64,000 bases of DNA from Thermomonas sp. S9 (GCF_024704365.1 NZ_JAJDFY010000001.1:620001-684000); one strand, 5' to 3'; shown: positions 13,585 to 24,784, numbered from the stretch's first letter. The notes: generated from the sequence alone by a model not told the origin. A program made the numbers and translations.

Positions 13585-16203
13585 ATGTCTTTGAGAAAAC
13601 GTGATGTTGCAGTGCCTGTCCGTTGCACCGTATTGGCCGCTGCGCTGCTGTGCGCGCTGTCGGCACAGGCCCAGGATTCCGGGGCGGCCAACAAGGCCAG
13701 CAATAAGGATCAGAAGAAAGAGGGGGTGACCCAGCTCGAATCGGTGGTCGTGACCGGAACCCACCAGGCGGGCCTGTCTCCGGTCGAGTCGATCTCGCCG
13801 ATCGACAGTTTCAGCGCCGCCACCCTGCAGAACCAGGGCTCCGCGGATATCACCGAGACGCTCACCCGCATCGTGCCATCGCTGAATACACAGCGCTTCC
13901 CGATCGCCGACGGCACCGCGTTCGTGCGCCCGGTGACGCTGCGCAACCTCTCGCCCGACCAGACCCTGGTGCTGGTGAACGGCGTGCGCCGGCATCGTTC
14001 CGCGCTGGTGAACCTGCAGCTCGCGCCGCTCGGCACCGTCAACCAGGGCGCACAGGCGGTCGATTTCTCCGCGATTCCCGCCAGCGCGGTGCAGCGGGTC
14101 GAGGTGCTGCGCGACGGCGCCGCGGTGCTGTATGGCTCCGATGCCATCGCCGGCGTGGTCAACGTGATTCTCAAGGACAGCCCCGAGGGAGGCGGCGTCA
14201 GCCTCCAGTATGGCAAGTACGGCAAGGGCGATGGCGCGCGCTTGCGCATCGATGCCGATGCCGGCTTTCCGCTGGGGGCAAGCGGCTTCGTGCATGTGAG
14301 CGCCGAGCGCGACACCTCGGACCTCACCTCGCGCGGGGTGCCGCGCGCGGATGCCGCGGCGATCGCCGCGATCGTCGGGGCCGACAAGGTGCCGTATAAC
14401 GGCTATGGCCAGCGCTGGGGCGATCCGGACATCCGCGCCAACAAGCTGTTCGTCAATGCGGGACTCCCGCTGGAAGGCGACAAGGAGCTGTATGGCTTTG
14501 GCAGCTACATGGACAACAAGACGCTGTCGGGCTTCTTCTACCGCGCACCGGTGCTGCCGCCGCAGTTCCAGATCAACGGCCGTTCCACCCTGATCCACGA
14601 TGGCAACGGTGATTTCCTCCCCGACAATGCCCCGCAATCGCTGGTGGATGCCATCGTCAACGCCGGCCTCAATCCGGCCGATTACCTCACCGCCGATGCC
14701 AACAGCCCCAGCGGCTGGGTCGAGCTGAATCCGATCTATCAGAAGTTCCCAGGCGGCTACAGCCCGCTCTTCGGTGCCAATATCTCCGACTATGAGATGG
14801 TCGCCGGCGTGCGGGGCGGCATGTCGGGCGATTTCCAGTGGGACGTGCATGCCCGCCGCGGCCGCAACAAAATCGATTACCGGCTGGAAAACTCGATCAA
14901 CCCCAGCCTCGGACGGCTGTCGCCGACCTCGTTCCGGCCGGGCACGCTGATCCAGGAGGAAACCGAGTTCGGTGCGGATTTCGTGCAGCACTTCGGCGAT
15001 TCACCGATGACGCTCGCCTATGGCGCGCAGTGGCGCGATGAAACCTACAAGATCGGCACCGGTGACGCGGCTTCGATCGCGGTCGGGCCGACGGCGGCGG
15101 TGTTCGGCGTCGGCTCGGACGGGTTCCAGGGCTTCTTCCCCGATTCCGCCGGCACGTTCAAGCAGGGCAGCTACTCGGCCTACATCGATGCCGAAACTTC
15201 GTTGACGGAAAAATGGTCGGCGGCCCTGGCCGGTCGTTATGAGCATGCGGAGCGTTTCGGTTCGTCGTTCGTCTACAAGCTTTCGAGCCGCTACGCTTTC
15301 ACCGACAGGTTCTCCGTGCGCGGCACCTACAACACCGGGTTCCGCACCCCGACCCCGGGGCAGGCGTTCACGCTCAACGTCACCACGACCGCCGATGCCA
15401 GCGGCAACCTGATCCCGAGCGGCACCTATCCGGTCTCGCACCCGGTGGCGCAGGCGCTGGGCGCGCAGCCGCTGCAGACGGAGAAATCGCGCAACTTGAG
15501 CGTGGGCGCTGTGTGGCTGCCGCGCGAGAATGTCACGGTCACGCTGGACGCCTACATGATCCGCGTGCGCGACCGCATCGGCCTGATCACCAAGACGGTG
15601 GACCAGAACGCGGTGAATGCGCTCAATGCGCAGAACTATCCGAATGCGAATCTGCTGCTCGGCAGCGCGGCCAGCTATTTCGGCAATGCCTTCGATTCGC
15701 ACGTGCGCGGCGTCGATTTCGTGATCGACACCCGTCATGACGTATGGGGTGGCGTGCTCAACGTGGACTTCCGCTACAACTACAACAGGCAGGACGTGGT
15801 CCGCGTGAAGCCGGGCACCATCAATGGCGACCGCATCTACGACCTCGAGCACCAGGTGCCGAGCAACCGCGCGGTGCTCTCGTTCGACTACGGGCGCGAC
15901 CGCTGGCATGGCGTGCTGCGGGTCAACAACTACGGTGGCTGGAGCACCACCGGCGGGCTGTTCGGCAATGGGGATGCCTCCGATGCGGTCGGCTACAGTG
16001 GCAAGACGCTGGTGGATCTGGAAGCGCGCTACAAGTTCAACGACGCCATCGAGCTGGCGGTGGGCGGCGACAACGTATTCGACGTCTACCCGGGCAAGGA
16101 ACAGAACCCGGTGCTGCAGTTCCTGGGCGTCAAGTACGCGCTCACCTCGCCGTTCGGCTTCAACGGCGCGTTCTGGTATGCCAGGGTGAGCGTGAAGTTC
16201 TGA
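13585..16203 (+). CDS. TonB-dependent outer-membrane receptor
   Basis: An 872-residue outer-membrane transporter energised by TonB-ExbBD. A signal peptide occupies about residues 1-29 (LAAALLCALSAQAQ). A TonB-box-like stretch, LESVVVTGTH, precedes the plug domain (about 60-185, with LNTQRF, VLVNGVRRHRS and RVEVLRDGAAVLYGSDAIAGVVNV). The remainder is a 22-strand-type barrel ending in the terminal aromatic signature FWYARVSVKF. The ATG at 13585 follows GAGGGGAG, deciding the start. The ligand cannot be read from sequence; no siderophore, sugar or cobalamin genes are adjacent. The upstream IS5 element may have cut the gene off from its original promoter. Confidence 0.9.
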   Translation: MSLRKRDVAVPVRCTVLAAALLCALSAQAQDSGAANKASNKDQKKEGVTQLESVVVTGTHQAGLSPVESISPIDSFSAATLQNQGSADITETLTRIVPSLNTQRFPIADGTAFVRPVTLRNLSPDQTLVLVNGVRRHRSALVNLQLAPLGTVNQGAQAVDFSAIPASAVQRVEVLRDGAAVLYGSDAIAGVVNVILKDSPEGGGVSLQYGKYGKGDGARLRIDADAGFPLGASGFVHVSAERDTSDLTSRGVPRADAAAIAAIVGADKVPYNGYGQRWGDPDIRANKLFVNAGLPLEGDKELYGFGSYMDNKTLSGFFYRAPVLPPQFQINGRSTLIHDGNGDFLPDNAPQSLVDAIVNAGLNPADYLTADANSPSGWVELNPIYQKFPGGYSPLFGANISDYEMVAGVRGGMSGDFQWDVHARRGRNKIDYRLENSINPSLGRLSPTSFRPGTLIQEETEFGADFVQHFGDSPMTLAYGAQWRDETYKIGTGDAASIAVGPTAAVFGVGSDGFQGFFPDSAGTFKQGSYSAYIDAETSLTEKWSAALAGRYEHAERFGSSFVYKLSSRYAFTDRFSVRGTYNTGFRTPTPGQAFTLNVTTTADASGNLIPSGTYPVSHPVAQALGAQPLQTEKSRNLSVGAVWLPRENVTVTLDAYMIRVRDRIGLITKTVDQNAVNALNAQNYPNANLLLGSAASYFGNAFDSHVRGVDFVIDTRHDVWGGVLNVDFRYNYNRQDVVRVKPGTINGDRIYDLEHQVPSNRAVLSFDYGRDRWHGVLRVNNYGGWSTTGGLFGNGDASDAVGYSGKTLVDLEARYKFNDAIELAVGGDNVFDVYPGKEQNPVLQFLGVKYALTSPFGFNGAFWYARVSVKF

Positions 16204-16234
16204 CCACCTGACCGGCCCTGCCAGGGCCGCCAAT

Positions 16235-16266
16235 ACCGGGCCCGGCGACTGCCGGGCCCGGTCGTT
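16235..16266 (+). terminator. Rho-independent terminator after the TonB-dependent receptor
   Basis: ACCGGGCCCGGC pairs with GCCGGGCCCGGT across a four-base GACT loop, followed by CGTTTG. It lies 32 bases after the receptor stop codon. Confidence 0.75.
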
Positions 16267-16370
16267 TGCAGGCGAGGGAAAGAAGCGTTGCAGCGTCGCG
16301 CTTGATGCCCGGGTCGGCGGGCGCGGATAGTGGACGCTCGCCTCGTTTTCGATTCCCCTGGAGTCCGCCC

Positions 16371-17493
16371 ATGCCGCACCTGTTCGCGCCGCTGCCCCTC
16401 GGGCCGCTGCCGCTGGCCAACCGCATCGTGGTGGCGCCGATGTGCCAGTACGCCTGCGCCGACGACGGCTGCGCCAACGACTGGCACGTGCAGCACTGGG
16501 GCATGCTGGCGCAGTCGGGGGCCGGGCTGCTGCTGACCGAGGCCACCGCGGTGTTGCCGGAAGGGCGCATCAGCTGGGCCGATCTCGGTCTGTACGACGA
16601 TGCCTGCGAAGCGGCGTTCGCGCAGGCGCTGGCCGGGGTGCGCCGGTGGTCGCCGCTGCCGGTGGGCGTGCAGCTGGCGCATGCCGGGCGCAAGGCCTCC
16701 ACCCATCGCCCGTGGGAGCAGGGCGGGCGCGCGATCGCGCCGGACGCCGCGCACGGCTGGCGCACGCAGGCGCCGTCCGCGCTGGGATATGCGCCGGACG
16801 ATCCCACGCCGCAGGCGCTGGACGCCGCCGGCATCGCGCGCGTGGTGCGGGCCTTCGCGGACGCGGCCCGGCGCGCGGCGCGGCTGGGGCTGGAGGTGAT
16901 CGAGCTGCACGCCGCGCATGGCTATCTGCTGCACCAGTTCCTGTCGCCGCTGAGCAATCAGCGCACGGACGGCTATGGCGGCCCGCTGGAGCAGCGCATG
17001 CGGCTGCTGCTGGAGGTGTTCGACGCGGTGCGTGCGGCGGTGCCGGAGGCGATGCCGGTGGGCGTGCGCATCTCCGCCACCGACTGGGTGGACGGCGGCT
17101 GGGACCTGCCGCAGAGCATCGCGCTGGCGAAGGTGCTGGACGCGCGCGGCTGCGCCTACATCCACGTCTCCAGCGGCGGGCTGCATCCGGCCCAGCAGAT
17201 CGCGCCGGGGCCGGGCTACCAGCTGCCGTTTGCCGCGGCGATCCGGCGCGAAGTGGCGATGCCGGTGATCGGGGTCGGCCTGATCACCACCCCGGAGCAG
17301 GCCGAGGCCGCGCTGGCGCAGGGCCAGGCCGACGCCATCGCGCTGGCGCGCGCTGCTGTGGAACCCGCGCTGGCCGTGGCACGCCGCCGCCGCGCTGGGC
17401 GCGCAGGCGGATGCCTCGCCGCGCTACCTGCGCGCGTTGCCGCACGGATTGCCGCGCACGCTGCTGCGCGCGGCCGGCGGCAGCGCCGATTGA
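16371..17493 (+). CDS. NADH:flavin oxidoreductase, Old Yellow Enzyme family (frameshifted near the 3' end)
   Basis: An FMN-dependent TIM-barrel oxidoreductase close to the YqjM/NamA group, which reduces activated alkenes and quinone-like compounds with NAD(P)H. Visible motifs are ANRIVVAPMCQY (with the regulatory Cys), QLAHAGRKAS, the catalytic-site ELHAAHGYLLHQFLSPLSN, NQRTDGYGG, and VGLITTPEQAE. After IALARA the frame breaks at about 17350 in a GC dinucleotide run. The expected tail (LLWNPRWPWHAA…) continues in another frame to a TGA at 17491-17493. I annotate the full span of about 374 residues. ygiD follows 43 bases later and is probably co-transcribed. Confidence 0.87.
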
Positions 17494-17536
17494 CCCGCAA
17501 CGCCACCGTCCCTTCCGCCACTGCCGGAGCCGCGCC

Positions 17537-18406
17537 ATGACCGCGATCCCCCTGATGCCCGCCGCTTTCCTCGGCCACGGCAGCCCCATGAACGCGCTGG
17601 AGGAAAACCGCTACAGCGCGGCGTGGCGCGCCTTCGGCGCGGCGGTGCCGCGGCCGCGCGCGATCCTGGCCATCTCCGCGCACTGGCACGTGGATGCGCT
17701 GGCGGTGACGGCGATGCCGAATCCCCGCACCATCCACGATTTCTACGGCTTCCCGCAGGCGCTGTTCGGCCTGCAGTACCCGGCGCCGGGGCTACCGCAG
17801 CTGGCGGAGGAAGTGGCCGACACGGTGGCGCCGGACTTCGTGGTCGGCGCCGACCGCGACGCATGGGGTCTCGACCATGGCACCTGGTCGGTGCTGGTGC
17901 ACGCGTTCCCCGACGCCGACATCCCGGTGGTGCAGCTCTCGCTGGACGCGCGCAAGCCGCTGGACTGGCACCTGGCGCTGGGCGCGAAGCTGGCGCCACT
18001 GCGTGCGCGCGGCGTGCTGATCCTGGGCAGCGGGAATCTCGTGCACAACCTGCGCGCGCTCGACTGGGCGCAGCCGGAGGGCGGCTTCGACTGGGCGCGC
18101 CACTTCGGCGAGGATGCCCGCGCCCTGATGGCCGAGCGTCCGCACGATCTCCCCGCGCTGGCGGCGCATCCGGAGTTCGCCAAGGCGGTCCCCACCGACG
18201 AGCATTTCCTGCCGCTGCTCTACCTGGCCGGCCTGTCCGCCACCGCGGGACGCGCGCCCGAGGTGCTGGTGGACGGATTCGCCTACGGATCGCTGTCGAT
18301 GGCCGCGTTCACCCTGGATGCGGATTGCCCGCGCGCCGCGGCCGGCGGTGCGGCCGCGGCGGCCGCCTTGCCGCGCGACGTGGCGCCGGAGGACGCCAAC
18401 ATCTGA
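17537..18406 (+). CDS. ygiD: 4,5-DOPA extradiol dioxygenase-like protein YgiD
   Basis: A 289-residue class III extradiol dioxygenase (LigB superfamily). Conserved iron or zinc ligands are visible in FLGHGSPMNAL (His), AISAHWHVD (two His) and LGSGNLVHNLR (His). DHGTWSVLVHAFP is the substrate-pocket segment. Bacterial YgiD cleaves L-DOPA to secodopa in vitro, but the physiological substrate is unclear. A low-complexity Ala-rich tail (about 265-280) precedes the stop. The ATG at 17537 gives the family length. Its upstream neighbour is a flavin oxidoreductase, suggesting shared redox metabolism of aromatics or quinones (inference). Confidence 0.88.
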   Translation: MTAIPLMPAAFLGHGSPMNALEENRYSAAWRAFGAAVPRPRAILAISAHWHVDALAVTAMPNPRTIHDFYGFPQALFGLQYPAPGLPQLAEEVADTVAPDFVVGADRDAWGLDHGTWSVLVHAFPDADIPVVQLSLDARKPLDWHLALGAKLAPLRARGVLILGSGNLVHNLRALDWAQPEGGFDWARHFGEDARALMAERPHDLPALAAHPEFAKAVPTDEHFLPLLYLAGLSATAGRAPEVLVDGFAYGSLSMAAFTLDADCPRAAAGGAAAAAALPRDVAPEDANI

Positions 18407-18441
18407 GCGCGCGCCCGGGCGTGCGCCTGCCGGGGTGCCGG

Positions 18442-18861
18442 TCAGCGCGGGGCCGCCTCGTGCACTGCATCGCGCCCCGGCAGGCGCAGGCGCGGACGCA
18501 GCCAGTCGGCGAGTTCGGATTCGTCCAGCGAGCCCTCGGCCAGTGCGATATACACCGGATACAGCTCGGCATCATCCGCCAGCAGGGTGGCGCCATTGAG
18601 GGCGAGGAACACTTCGCAGGCCACCGCGGCCGTGCGCTTGTTGCCGTCCACGAACGGATGGTTGCGCGCCAGGCCGAAGGCCAGGCTGGCCGCCAGGTCG
18701 GCCAGATCCGGCGGCGGGTCGCCGTAGGCCTGCCGCTGCTGCGGGCGCGCCAGCGCGGACTGCAGCAGGGCCTCGTCGCGCACGCCTTCGCGGCCGCCGT
18801 GCTCGGCCAGCTGGCGGCCGTGGATGGCAAGCGCCAGCGCGCGGTCGATCCAGACCAGCAC
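18442..18861 (-). CDS. Doc-type (death-on-curing) toxin of a toxin-antitoxin pair
   Basis: A 139-residue Fic-fold protein of the Doc branch. The catalytic loop reads H68-PFVDGNKRT, with GNKRT in place of the GNGR of AMPylating Fic proteins. Phage P1 Doc uses this version to phosphorylate elongation factor Tu and stop translation. The N-terminus (WIDRALALAIHGRQL) and GVRDEALLQSALARP are typical of the family. The GTG start lies six bases after the stop of the upstream AbrB-like antitoxin, so the two are one operon. Doc is usually paired with Phd; here the partner is of a different fold. Confidence 0.9.
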   Translation of the reverse strand: MLVWIDRALALAIHGRQLAEHGGREGVRDEALLQSALARPQQRQAYGDPPPDLADLAASLAFGLARNHPFVDGNKRTAAVACEVFLALNGATLLADDAELYPVYIALAEGSLDESELADWLRPRLRLPGRDAVHEAAPR

Positions 18862-18867
18862 GGCGGC

Positions 18868-19089
18868 TTACTCGGCCAGCTTGCGCAGCAGGCCGCGGCG
18901 CTCGCGCATGATCCGCTCCGCCACCTCCATCTTGGCCGCGAAGTCGGGGTCGTAGGTGGTCAGGCGGATGCCGTCCGGGGTTTCCAGCGCGTACAGCTCG
19001 TCGCCCTTGTCCAGACGCAGGCGGGCCAGCAACTCCTTGGGCAGGATGACGCCGGCGGAATTGCCGATGGCGGTGATCTTGAGCTTCAT
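18868..19089 (-). CDS. AbrB/MazE-family antitoxin
   Basis: A 73-residue protein beginning MKLKITAIGNSAGVILPKEL, the classic swapped-hairpin AbrB DNA-binding signature, followed by LDKGDELYALETPDG. The C-terminal 25 residues (KMEVAERIMRERRGLLRKLAE) are helical and charged and probably wrap the toxin. It would neutralise the downstream Doc-like toxin and repress their shared promoter. Just upstream, TTGTTATAACTAATGTTATAA (19103-19123) contains a repeated GTTATAA element, a likely promoter/operator. Confidence 0.9.
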   Translation of the reverse strand: MKLKITAIGNSAGVILPKELLARLRLDKGDELYALETPDGIRLTTYDPDFAAKMEVAERIMRERRGLLRKLAE

Positions 19090-19102
19090 GGCGGGCCTCG
19101 CG

Positions 19103-19123
19103 GTTGTTATAACTAATGTTATA
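19103..19123. promoter_or_regulatory. Candidate operator/promoter of the AbrB-Doc operon
   Basis: Two direct GTTATAA elements twelve bases apart lie 14-34 bases upstream of the antitoxin ATG. The stretch is AT-rich against a very GC-rich background. AbrB-type antitoxins normally bind such sites to autoregulate; binding here is inferred. Confidence 0.45.
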
Positions 19124-19160
19124 AGATGGCCGCGACCTGCGCAATCCGCCGCGCGCAGGC

Positions 19161-21638
19161 TCAGCCGGCGCCCAGCGTCTCGCGCACGCTGGTATGCAGC
19201 TGGCGGCGCAGGCCTGCTTCAGCCGGCCAGCATCGCCGCCAGCATCCCGCCAACGGCACCGATCGCCAGCGTGCTGCCGCTCCAGCTCGGCGGCAGGTCC
19301 AGCACGCGTTGGGCGAACAGCACGCCGATGCCAGCCGCTGCCAGCGCGGCGATGCCGCCGGCGATCGCGCCGATCGCGCCGAATTCCACCAGCTGCGCCA
19401 GCCGCAGTTGCGCGCTGCTGGCACCCAGCGTGCGCAGCACGCCTAGCTCGGTGATGCGCTCGCGGCGGGTCGCCGCCACCGCCGCCACGAACACCAGGCA
19501 ACCCGAGAGGAAGGCGAACCAGAACACCACCTGGATCACCCGCGCGGCCTGGTCGCCGATGCGGCGGATCTCGCCGGTGATTGCATCGATGTCGATCACG
19601 TTCGCATTCGGCACCGCCTGCGCCAGCGCCACCGCCAGCCGGGTGTCGCCCACCGGCACCTTGACCGCGGTGATGTAGGTGGCCGGCAGATCGCGCGCCA
19701 GGTCCGGCGAGGCCAGCACGAAGAAGTTCGGGGTGAAGCTTTCCCAGCGCACGTCACGCAGGCTGGTGATGCGGCCTGCGATGCGCCGGCCGGCGACGTC
19801 GAACGCCAGGGTGTCGCCCAGCCGCCAGCGCAGCTGCTCGGCGAACTTGGTCTCCACCGAGAATTCATTGCGCGCGGTCTGCGGGTTCCAGAACGCGCCG
19901 GCGCGCAGGGTGTTGCCGGTGGGCAGGGCAGCGGCGGTGGAGAGGTTGAACTCGCGGTCCAGCAGGAGCGCGCCGCGCCCTGCGGCGCCGGCCGCCCGCG
20001 CTGCTGCGCGCTCGGGCCGACATAGCGGGCGCGGATCAGCGGTGAAAAGCTGGCTGGGCGCAGGCCCAGGCGCGCCAGCACCGCGTCGAACGCGGCCCGC
20101 TGGTCGGGCTGCACGTTGATCACGAAGCGGTTGGGCGCATCCGCGCGCACGCTGGCCTGCCACTGGTCCCACACGTCGGTGCGCACCAGCAGGAGCAGCA
20201 GCAGCGCCATCAGGCTCAGGCCCAGCGCCACCACCTGAGCGATGGTGAGGCGGCGCCGGCGCGACAGGTTGAGCAGGGCATAGCGGACGATCCCGCTGCC
20301 GGCCCGGCCGGCGCGCGCCACCAGTGCCGCCAGCGCCCAGCCGGCCAGACCCAGCACCGCCGCGGTGGCCAGCAGGCCGCCCAGCAGCACCGCGCCGGTG
20401 GCGGCATTGCCGGCGGCCTGCCAGAACAGCGCCAGCAGGCCACCCAGCGCCAGTGCGAACAGCAGCAGCGCCGGCGGCGAGGGCGTGCGCAGGTCCTGGC
20501 GCAGCACCGCCAGCGCACTGACCCGGCGCAGCGCCAGCAGCGGCGGCAGCGCGAAGGTGGCGAGGATCCACAGCCCGACCAGCCCGCCCTTCAGCAGCGG
20601 CCAGGCGCTCGCTGCGGGCAGCGCAGTCCCCAGCGCACGCGCGACCCACAGTCCGGCCAGCTGCTGGGCCAGCAGCGCCGCCGCCAGCGCCAGCAGGATG
20701 GCGACCGCGCCGAGCAGCGCCAGCTGGCCCACGTACAGGCCGACGATCGCGCGCTGGCCGGCGCCCAGCGCGCGCAGGGTGGCGGCGATCGCGCGGTGGC
20801 GCTCGGCGTGTTGGCGTGCGGCCATGCCGATCGCCACCGCCGCCAGTGCCAGGGTCAGCACCAGCGACACCGCGAGGAAGCGCTGCGCGCGATCCAGCGC
20901 GAGCTTGAGCTGCGGGTTGAGGTCATCGCCGGTCTCGACCCGGTCGCCAGGCCCGCGCGCGGCCTCGCGCGCCTTCACCCAGGCGTTGACGGCCGCCGGC
21001 GGGCCGGCCACCGTCACCCGCCAGCGCGCGCGCGCCGGGGCCGAGCAGGCCGCCGGCCTCGACCTCGGCCAGCGGCAGGATCACCCGCGGGCCGAGGTCC
21101 ACGCCGTTGAGCGGGCGGTCCGGTTCCTCCAGCACGATCCCGGCCAGCCGCAGCGGGCGGCCGCCGACCTCGACCAGCCCGCCCGGCTGCACGCCCAGGC
21201 GCGCCGCGCCGCTGGCGCTCGCCACAGCGTGCCCGGCGCTGGCCGCGGCAGCCGCCGCACGCCATCCGGCGCGCGCACGGTGTACGGCCCCAGCAGCGGC
21301 GGATCGCTGGACAGCGCCTTCAGCATGCCCAGCTCCGGCACCCCGCCGCGGCGGCCGACCATGCTCGCCAGCTCGACGCTGCGGTAGGCGTGCAAGCCCA
21401 GCCGCTGCGCGTCGCCCAGCGCGGCGGCGATGGCGCGGTCGTCGCTGGTGAACGCGGCATCGCCACCGACCAGCCGCCGGCTCTGTTCGGCGAGCGCGTC
21501 GCTGGTGCGCTGGGCAAGACTGCCCACCCCGGCCAGCGCCAGCACGGCGACGAACAGCGCCGCCAGCAGCACCCCGAATTCGCCATTGCGCCAGCCCGAC
21601 CAGGCCTGGCGCGCGGCCATCCGCGCCAGCCGCCTCAC
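19161..21638 (-). CDS. ABC transporter permease, YbbP/FtsX-like (several frameshifts)
   Basis: Translated in pieces, this is a permease of about 825 residues of the YbbP type, with two FtsX domains. It starts [35 protein letters not shown]. It then contains a periplasmic core domain, a central block of helices (FLAVSLVLTLALAAVAIGMAARQ…) and a second membrane block ending about FVAAVAATRRERITELGVLRTLGASSAQLRLAQL, then AIGAVGGMLAAMLAG. Breaks fall at about 21232 (G run), 21025-21033 (GC dinucleotides), 19977-19990, and possibly 19218, after which a second frame gives LRRQLHTSVRETLGAG. With the ATP-binding protein it would form an exporter or lipid/lipoprotein-handling system in the inner membrane; the substrate is unknown. 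It overlaps the ATPase stop by four bases. Confidence 0.82.
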
Positions 21639-22324
21639 GGCAGCAGCCGCCCGGCATCCAGCCGCAGCTGGCGGTCGCAGCGCGCGGCCAGGCGTTCGTC
21701 GTGGGTCACCACCACCACCGTGGTGGCGCGCGCATCGTCCATCCCGAACAGCAGGTCCTCGATCGCCTGCCCGGTCTTGCGGTCGAGGTTGCCGGTGGGT
21801 TCGTCGGCGAACAGGATCCGTGGCCGGGTGGCGAACGCGCGGGCGATGGCCACGCGCTGCTGCTCGCCGCCGGAGAGCTGGCGCGGCAGGTGGTGCAGGC
21901 GCTGGCCGAGACCGACCTGCTGCAACAGCGCGCGCGCCGCTTCGGTGCCGGATTCGCCGCGCAGTTCCAGCGGCAGCGCCACGTTGTCGAGCGCGCTCAT
22001 CGCCGGCATCAGCTGGAAGTTCTGGAACACGAAGCCGACCGCGCGCGCGCGCAGGGCGGCGCGGGTGTCCTCGTCGCTGGCGTGGATCGGCGCGCCGTCC
22101 AGCTCACACCTCGCCGCGGCTGGGCAGGTCCAGCCCGGCCAGCAGCGACAGCAGGGTGGTCTTGCCGGAGCCGGACGCGCCGACGATGGCCACCCGCTCG
22201 CCGGGGGCGATGTCGAGATGGATGCCGTCGAGGATGGTGAGCGCGCCGTCCGGCAGCGCCACCGTCTTGCCGACGTCGCGCGCACGCAGGCGGCCGCGGC
22301 CGGGCGTGCTAGCGTTGCCGGCAT
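21635..22324 (-). CDS. ABC transporter ATP-binding protein, YbbA/LolD-like (frameshifted)
   Basis: An ATPase subunit of the MacB/LolD/YbbA group. Walker A is GASGSGKTT, the signature is [14 protein letters not shown], and Walker B is [12 protein letters not shown]. Other markers are the Q-loop [17 protein letters not shown] and the H-loop [14 protein letters not shown]. The N-terminal part ([20 protein letters not shown]) and the rest are in different frames, joined at about 22107. A second break at about 22280 is likely, because only then does the ATG at 22324 give the usual short N-terminus. Otherwise the start would be at 22388, inside tesA. It pairs with the following permease and is divergent from tesA, the same arrangement as tesA-ybbA-ybbP in Escherichia coli. 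Confidence 0.85.
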   Translation of the reverse strand: MPATLARPAAAACVRATSARRWRCRTARSPSSTASISTSPPASGWPSSARPAPARPPCCRCWPGWTCPAAARCELDGAPIHASDEDTRAALRARAVGFVFQNFQLMPAMSALDNVALPLELRGESGTEAARALLQQVGLGQRLHHLPRQLSGGEQQRVAIARAFATRPRILFADEPTGNLDRKTGQAIEDLLFGMDDARATTVVVVTHDERLAARCDRQLRLDAGRLLP

Positions 22325-22344
22325 CCAGGCGGGGAGACGAAGCG

Positions 22345-22975
22345 ATGGCGTCGGTGCGACGGGCGTGGGGATCGGGAATGCTGGCCATGCTGGCGATGCT
22401 AGCCGCATTCGCCGCGCAGGCGCGTGAGCAGGTCGTACTGGTCATGGGCGATTCCCTTTCGGCGGCCTACGGCCTGCGCCCGGAGCAGGGCTGGGTGGCG
22501 CTGGCGGACGCGAAGTCGGATCGTTACACCTTCCGCAATGCCAGCGTGTCCGGAGAGACGACGGCCGGCGGGCGCAGCCGGATCGACGCCGAGCTGGCGC
22601 GCACCCGGCCCGACATCGTGATCATCGAGCTCGGCGCCAACGACGGCCTGCGCGGGCTGCCGCTGGAGCAGATGGGCGCCAACCTCGGCGGGATGATCGG
22701 GCGCAGCCGCGCCGCCGGCGCGCGCGTCCTGCTGGTCGGGCTGCAGCTGCCGCCCAATTTCGGCCCCTATGCGCGCGAGTTCCAGCGCAGCTACGTGCTG
22801 ATCAGACCAGCGCCTGCACACCGGGCTGGTGCCGCATTTCCTCGCCCCGCTGGGCATCGAGCGGCGCTGGTTCCAGGCCGACAACCTGCACCCCACGGCG
22901 CAGGCGCAGCCGCTGCTGGCCGATGAAATCCTGCGCGCGCTGGATGCGCTGCCGCCCGCGCCCCGCCGCCCCTGA
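22345..22975 (+). CDS. tesA: Periplasmic SGNH-family esterase/thioesterase I TesA (frameshifted)
   Basis: A secreted SGNH hydrolase of about 209 residues, with esterase, thioesterase and lysophospholipase activity in homologues. The signal peptide covers about residues 1-26 ([15 protein letters not shown]). Block [10 protein letters not shown] carries the catalytic Ser, GANDGLRG is block III, and [10 protein letters not shown] carries the catalytic Asp/His. The frame is lost after RSYVLI at about 22803 and resumes as [20 protein letters not shown] to a TGA at 22973-22975. A GGGGAGA ribosome-binding site precedes the ATG. It is divergent from the ABC exporter genes with about 20 bases between starts. 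Confidence 0.9.
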
Positions 22976-22988
22976 ATCTTCGCAGCCT

Positions 22989-23002
22989 CCCCGCCGGCGG
23001 GG
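22989..23002 (+). terminator. Short GC palindrome after tesA
   Basis: CCCCGCCGGCGGGG lies 13 bases after the tesA stop and is followed by TTGGGGTGTT. It is a self-complementary hairpin with a weak T-containing tail, a possible terminator. Confidence 0.4.
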
Positions 23003-23064
23003 TTGGGGTGTTGCACTTAGTGAAGTTGAGCTAGGCTGATGTGTCGGTCACCAAGGAGCACCCC

Positions 23065-23373
23065 ATGCGCGCGTTGAAATCCCTCGTCGCGTCCTTCTCG
23101 ATCATCGCTTCACTGGGCGCTGGCAATGCGATCGCCGGCAACACGTATCAGGTGTCGGCCAGAATCAACGAGCGCGGAGCGACCGTGGCAACGCCCACGC
23201 TGGTCGTCAAAGCCGGCGCGCCTGCGTCGGTTGTCGTCGCTGGCGATAAGGGCTATCGGCTGACGATCCAGGTAGATTCTGCGGAGGGCGGAGTCGTGGA
23301 TGTCACGGCACGGGTGGAGACCGCCGCCGGCAAGGTCGACAGCACCTTGAGTGGAGCCTTGAGGCGCCCATGA
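23065..23373 (+). CDS. Small secreted protein of unknown function
   Basis: A 102-residue protein with a clear signal peptide (about 1-25, MRALKSLVASFSIIASLGAGNAIA). The mature part of about 77 residues is rich in Val, Ala, Gly and Thr (NTYQVSARINERGATVATPTLVVKAGAPASVVV…) and should be an all-beta domain. The ATG at 23065 follows AAGGAG at ideal spacing; an in-frame GTG at 23041 is less likely. I do not recognise the family. The ARINERGATVATPTLVVKAG pattern recalls short beta-sandwich periplasmic proteins described only as hypothetical. It sits alone between tesA and the 3' end of purD. Confidence 0.7.
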   Translation: MRALKSLVASFSIIASLGAGNAIAGNTYQVSARINERGATVATPTLVVKAGAPASVVVAGDKGYRLTIQVDSAEGGVVDVTARVETAAGKVDSTLSGALRRP

Positions 23374-23501
23374 CCGTTGCAGCCGGTGACATCGGCCTGG
23401 AGGTCATGGTTACCGCGGTTGAGGGCGCGGAAAACCCCCGGAGTTGAGGGGCGAGGCGGTCTGGAGCCCAGTTCCGGCGGGAACGCTGCGTGCTGCCGGT
23501 C

Positions 23502-24784
<1,283 letters not shown>

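Noticed and set aside
12169..14991. A 940-codon open frame on the minus strand across the IS element and the receptor gene
   Set aside because: Antisense shadow of the transposase and TonB-dependent receptor, crossing the boundary of a mobile element.
18442..18861. A second AMP-transferring Fic enzyme
   Set aside because: The loop has GNKRT, as in Doc kinases, not GNGRxxR, and the gene is paired with an antitoxin.
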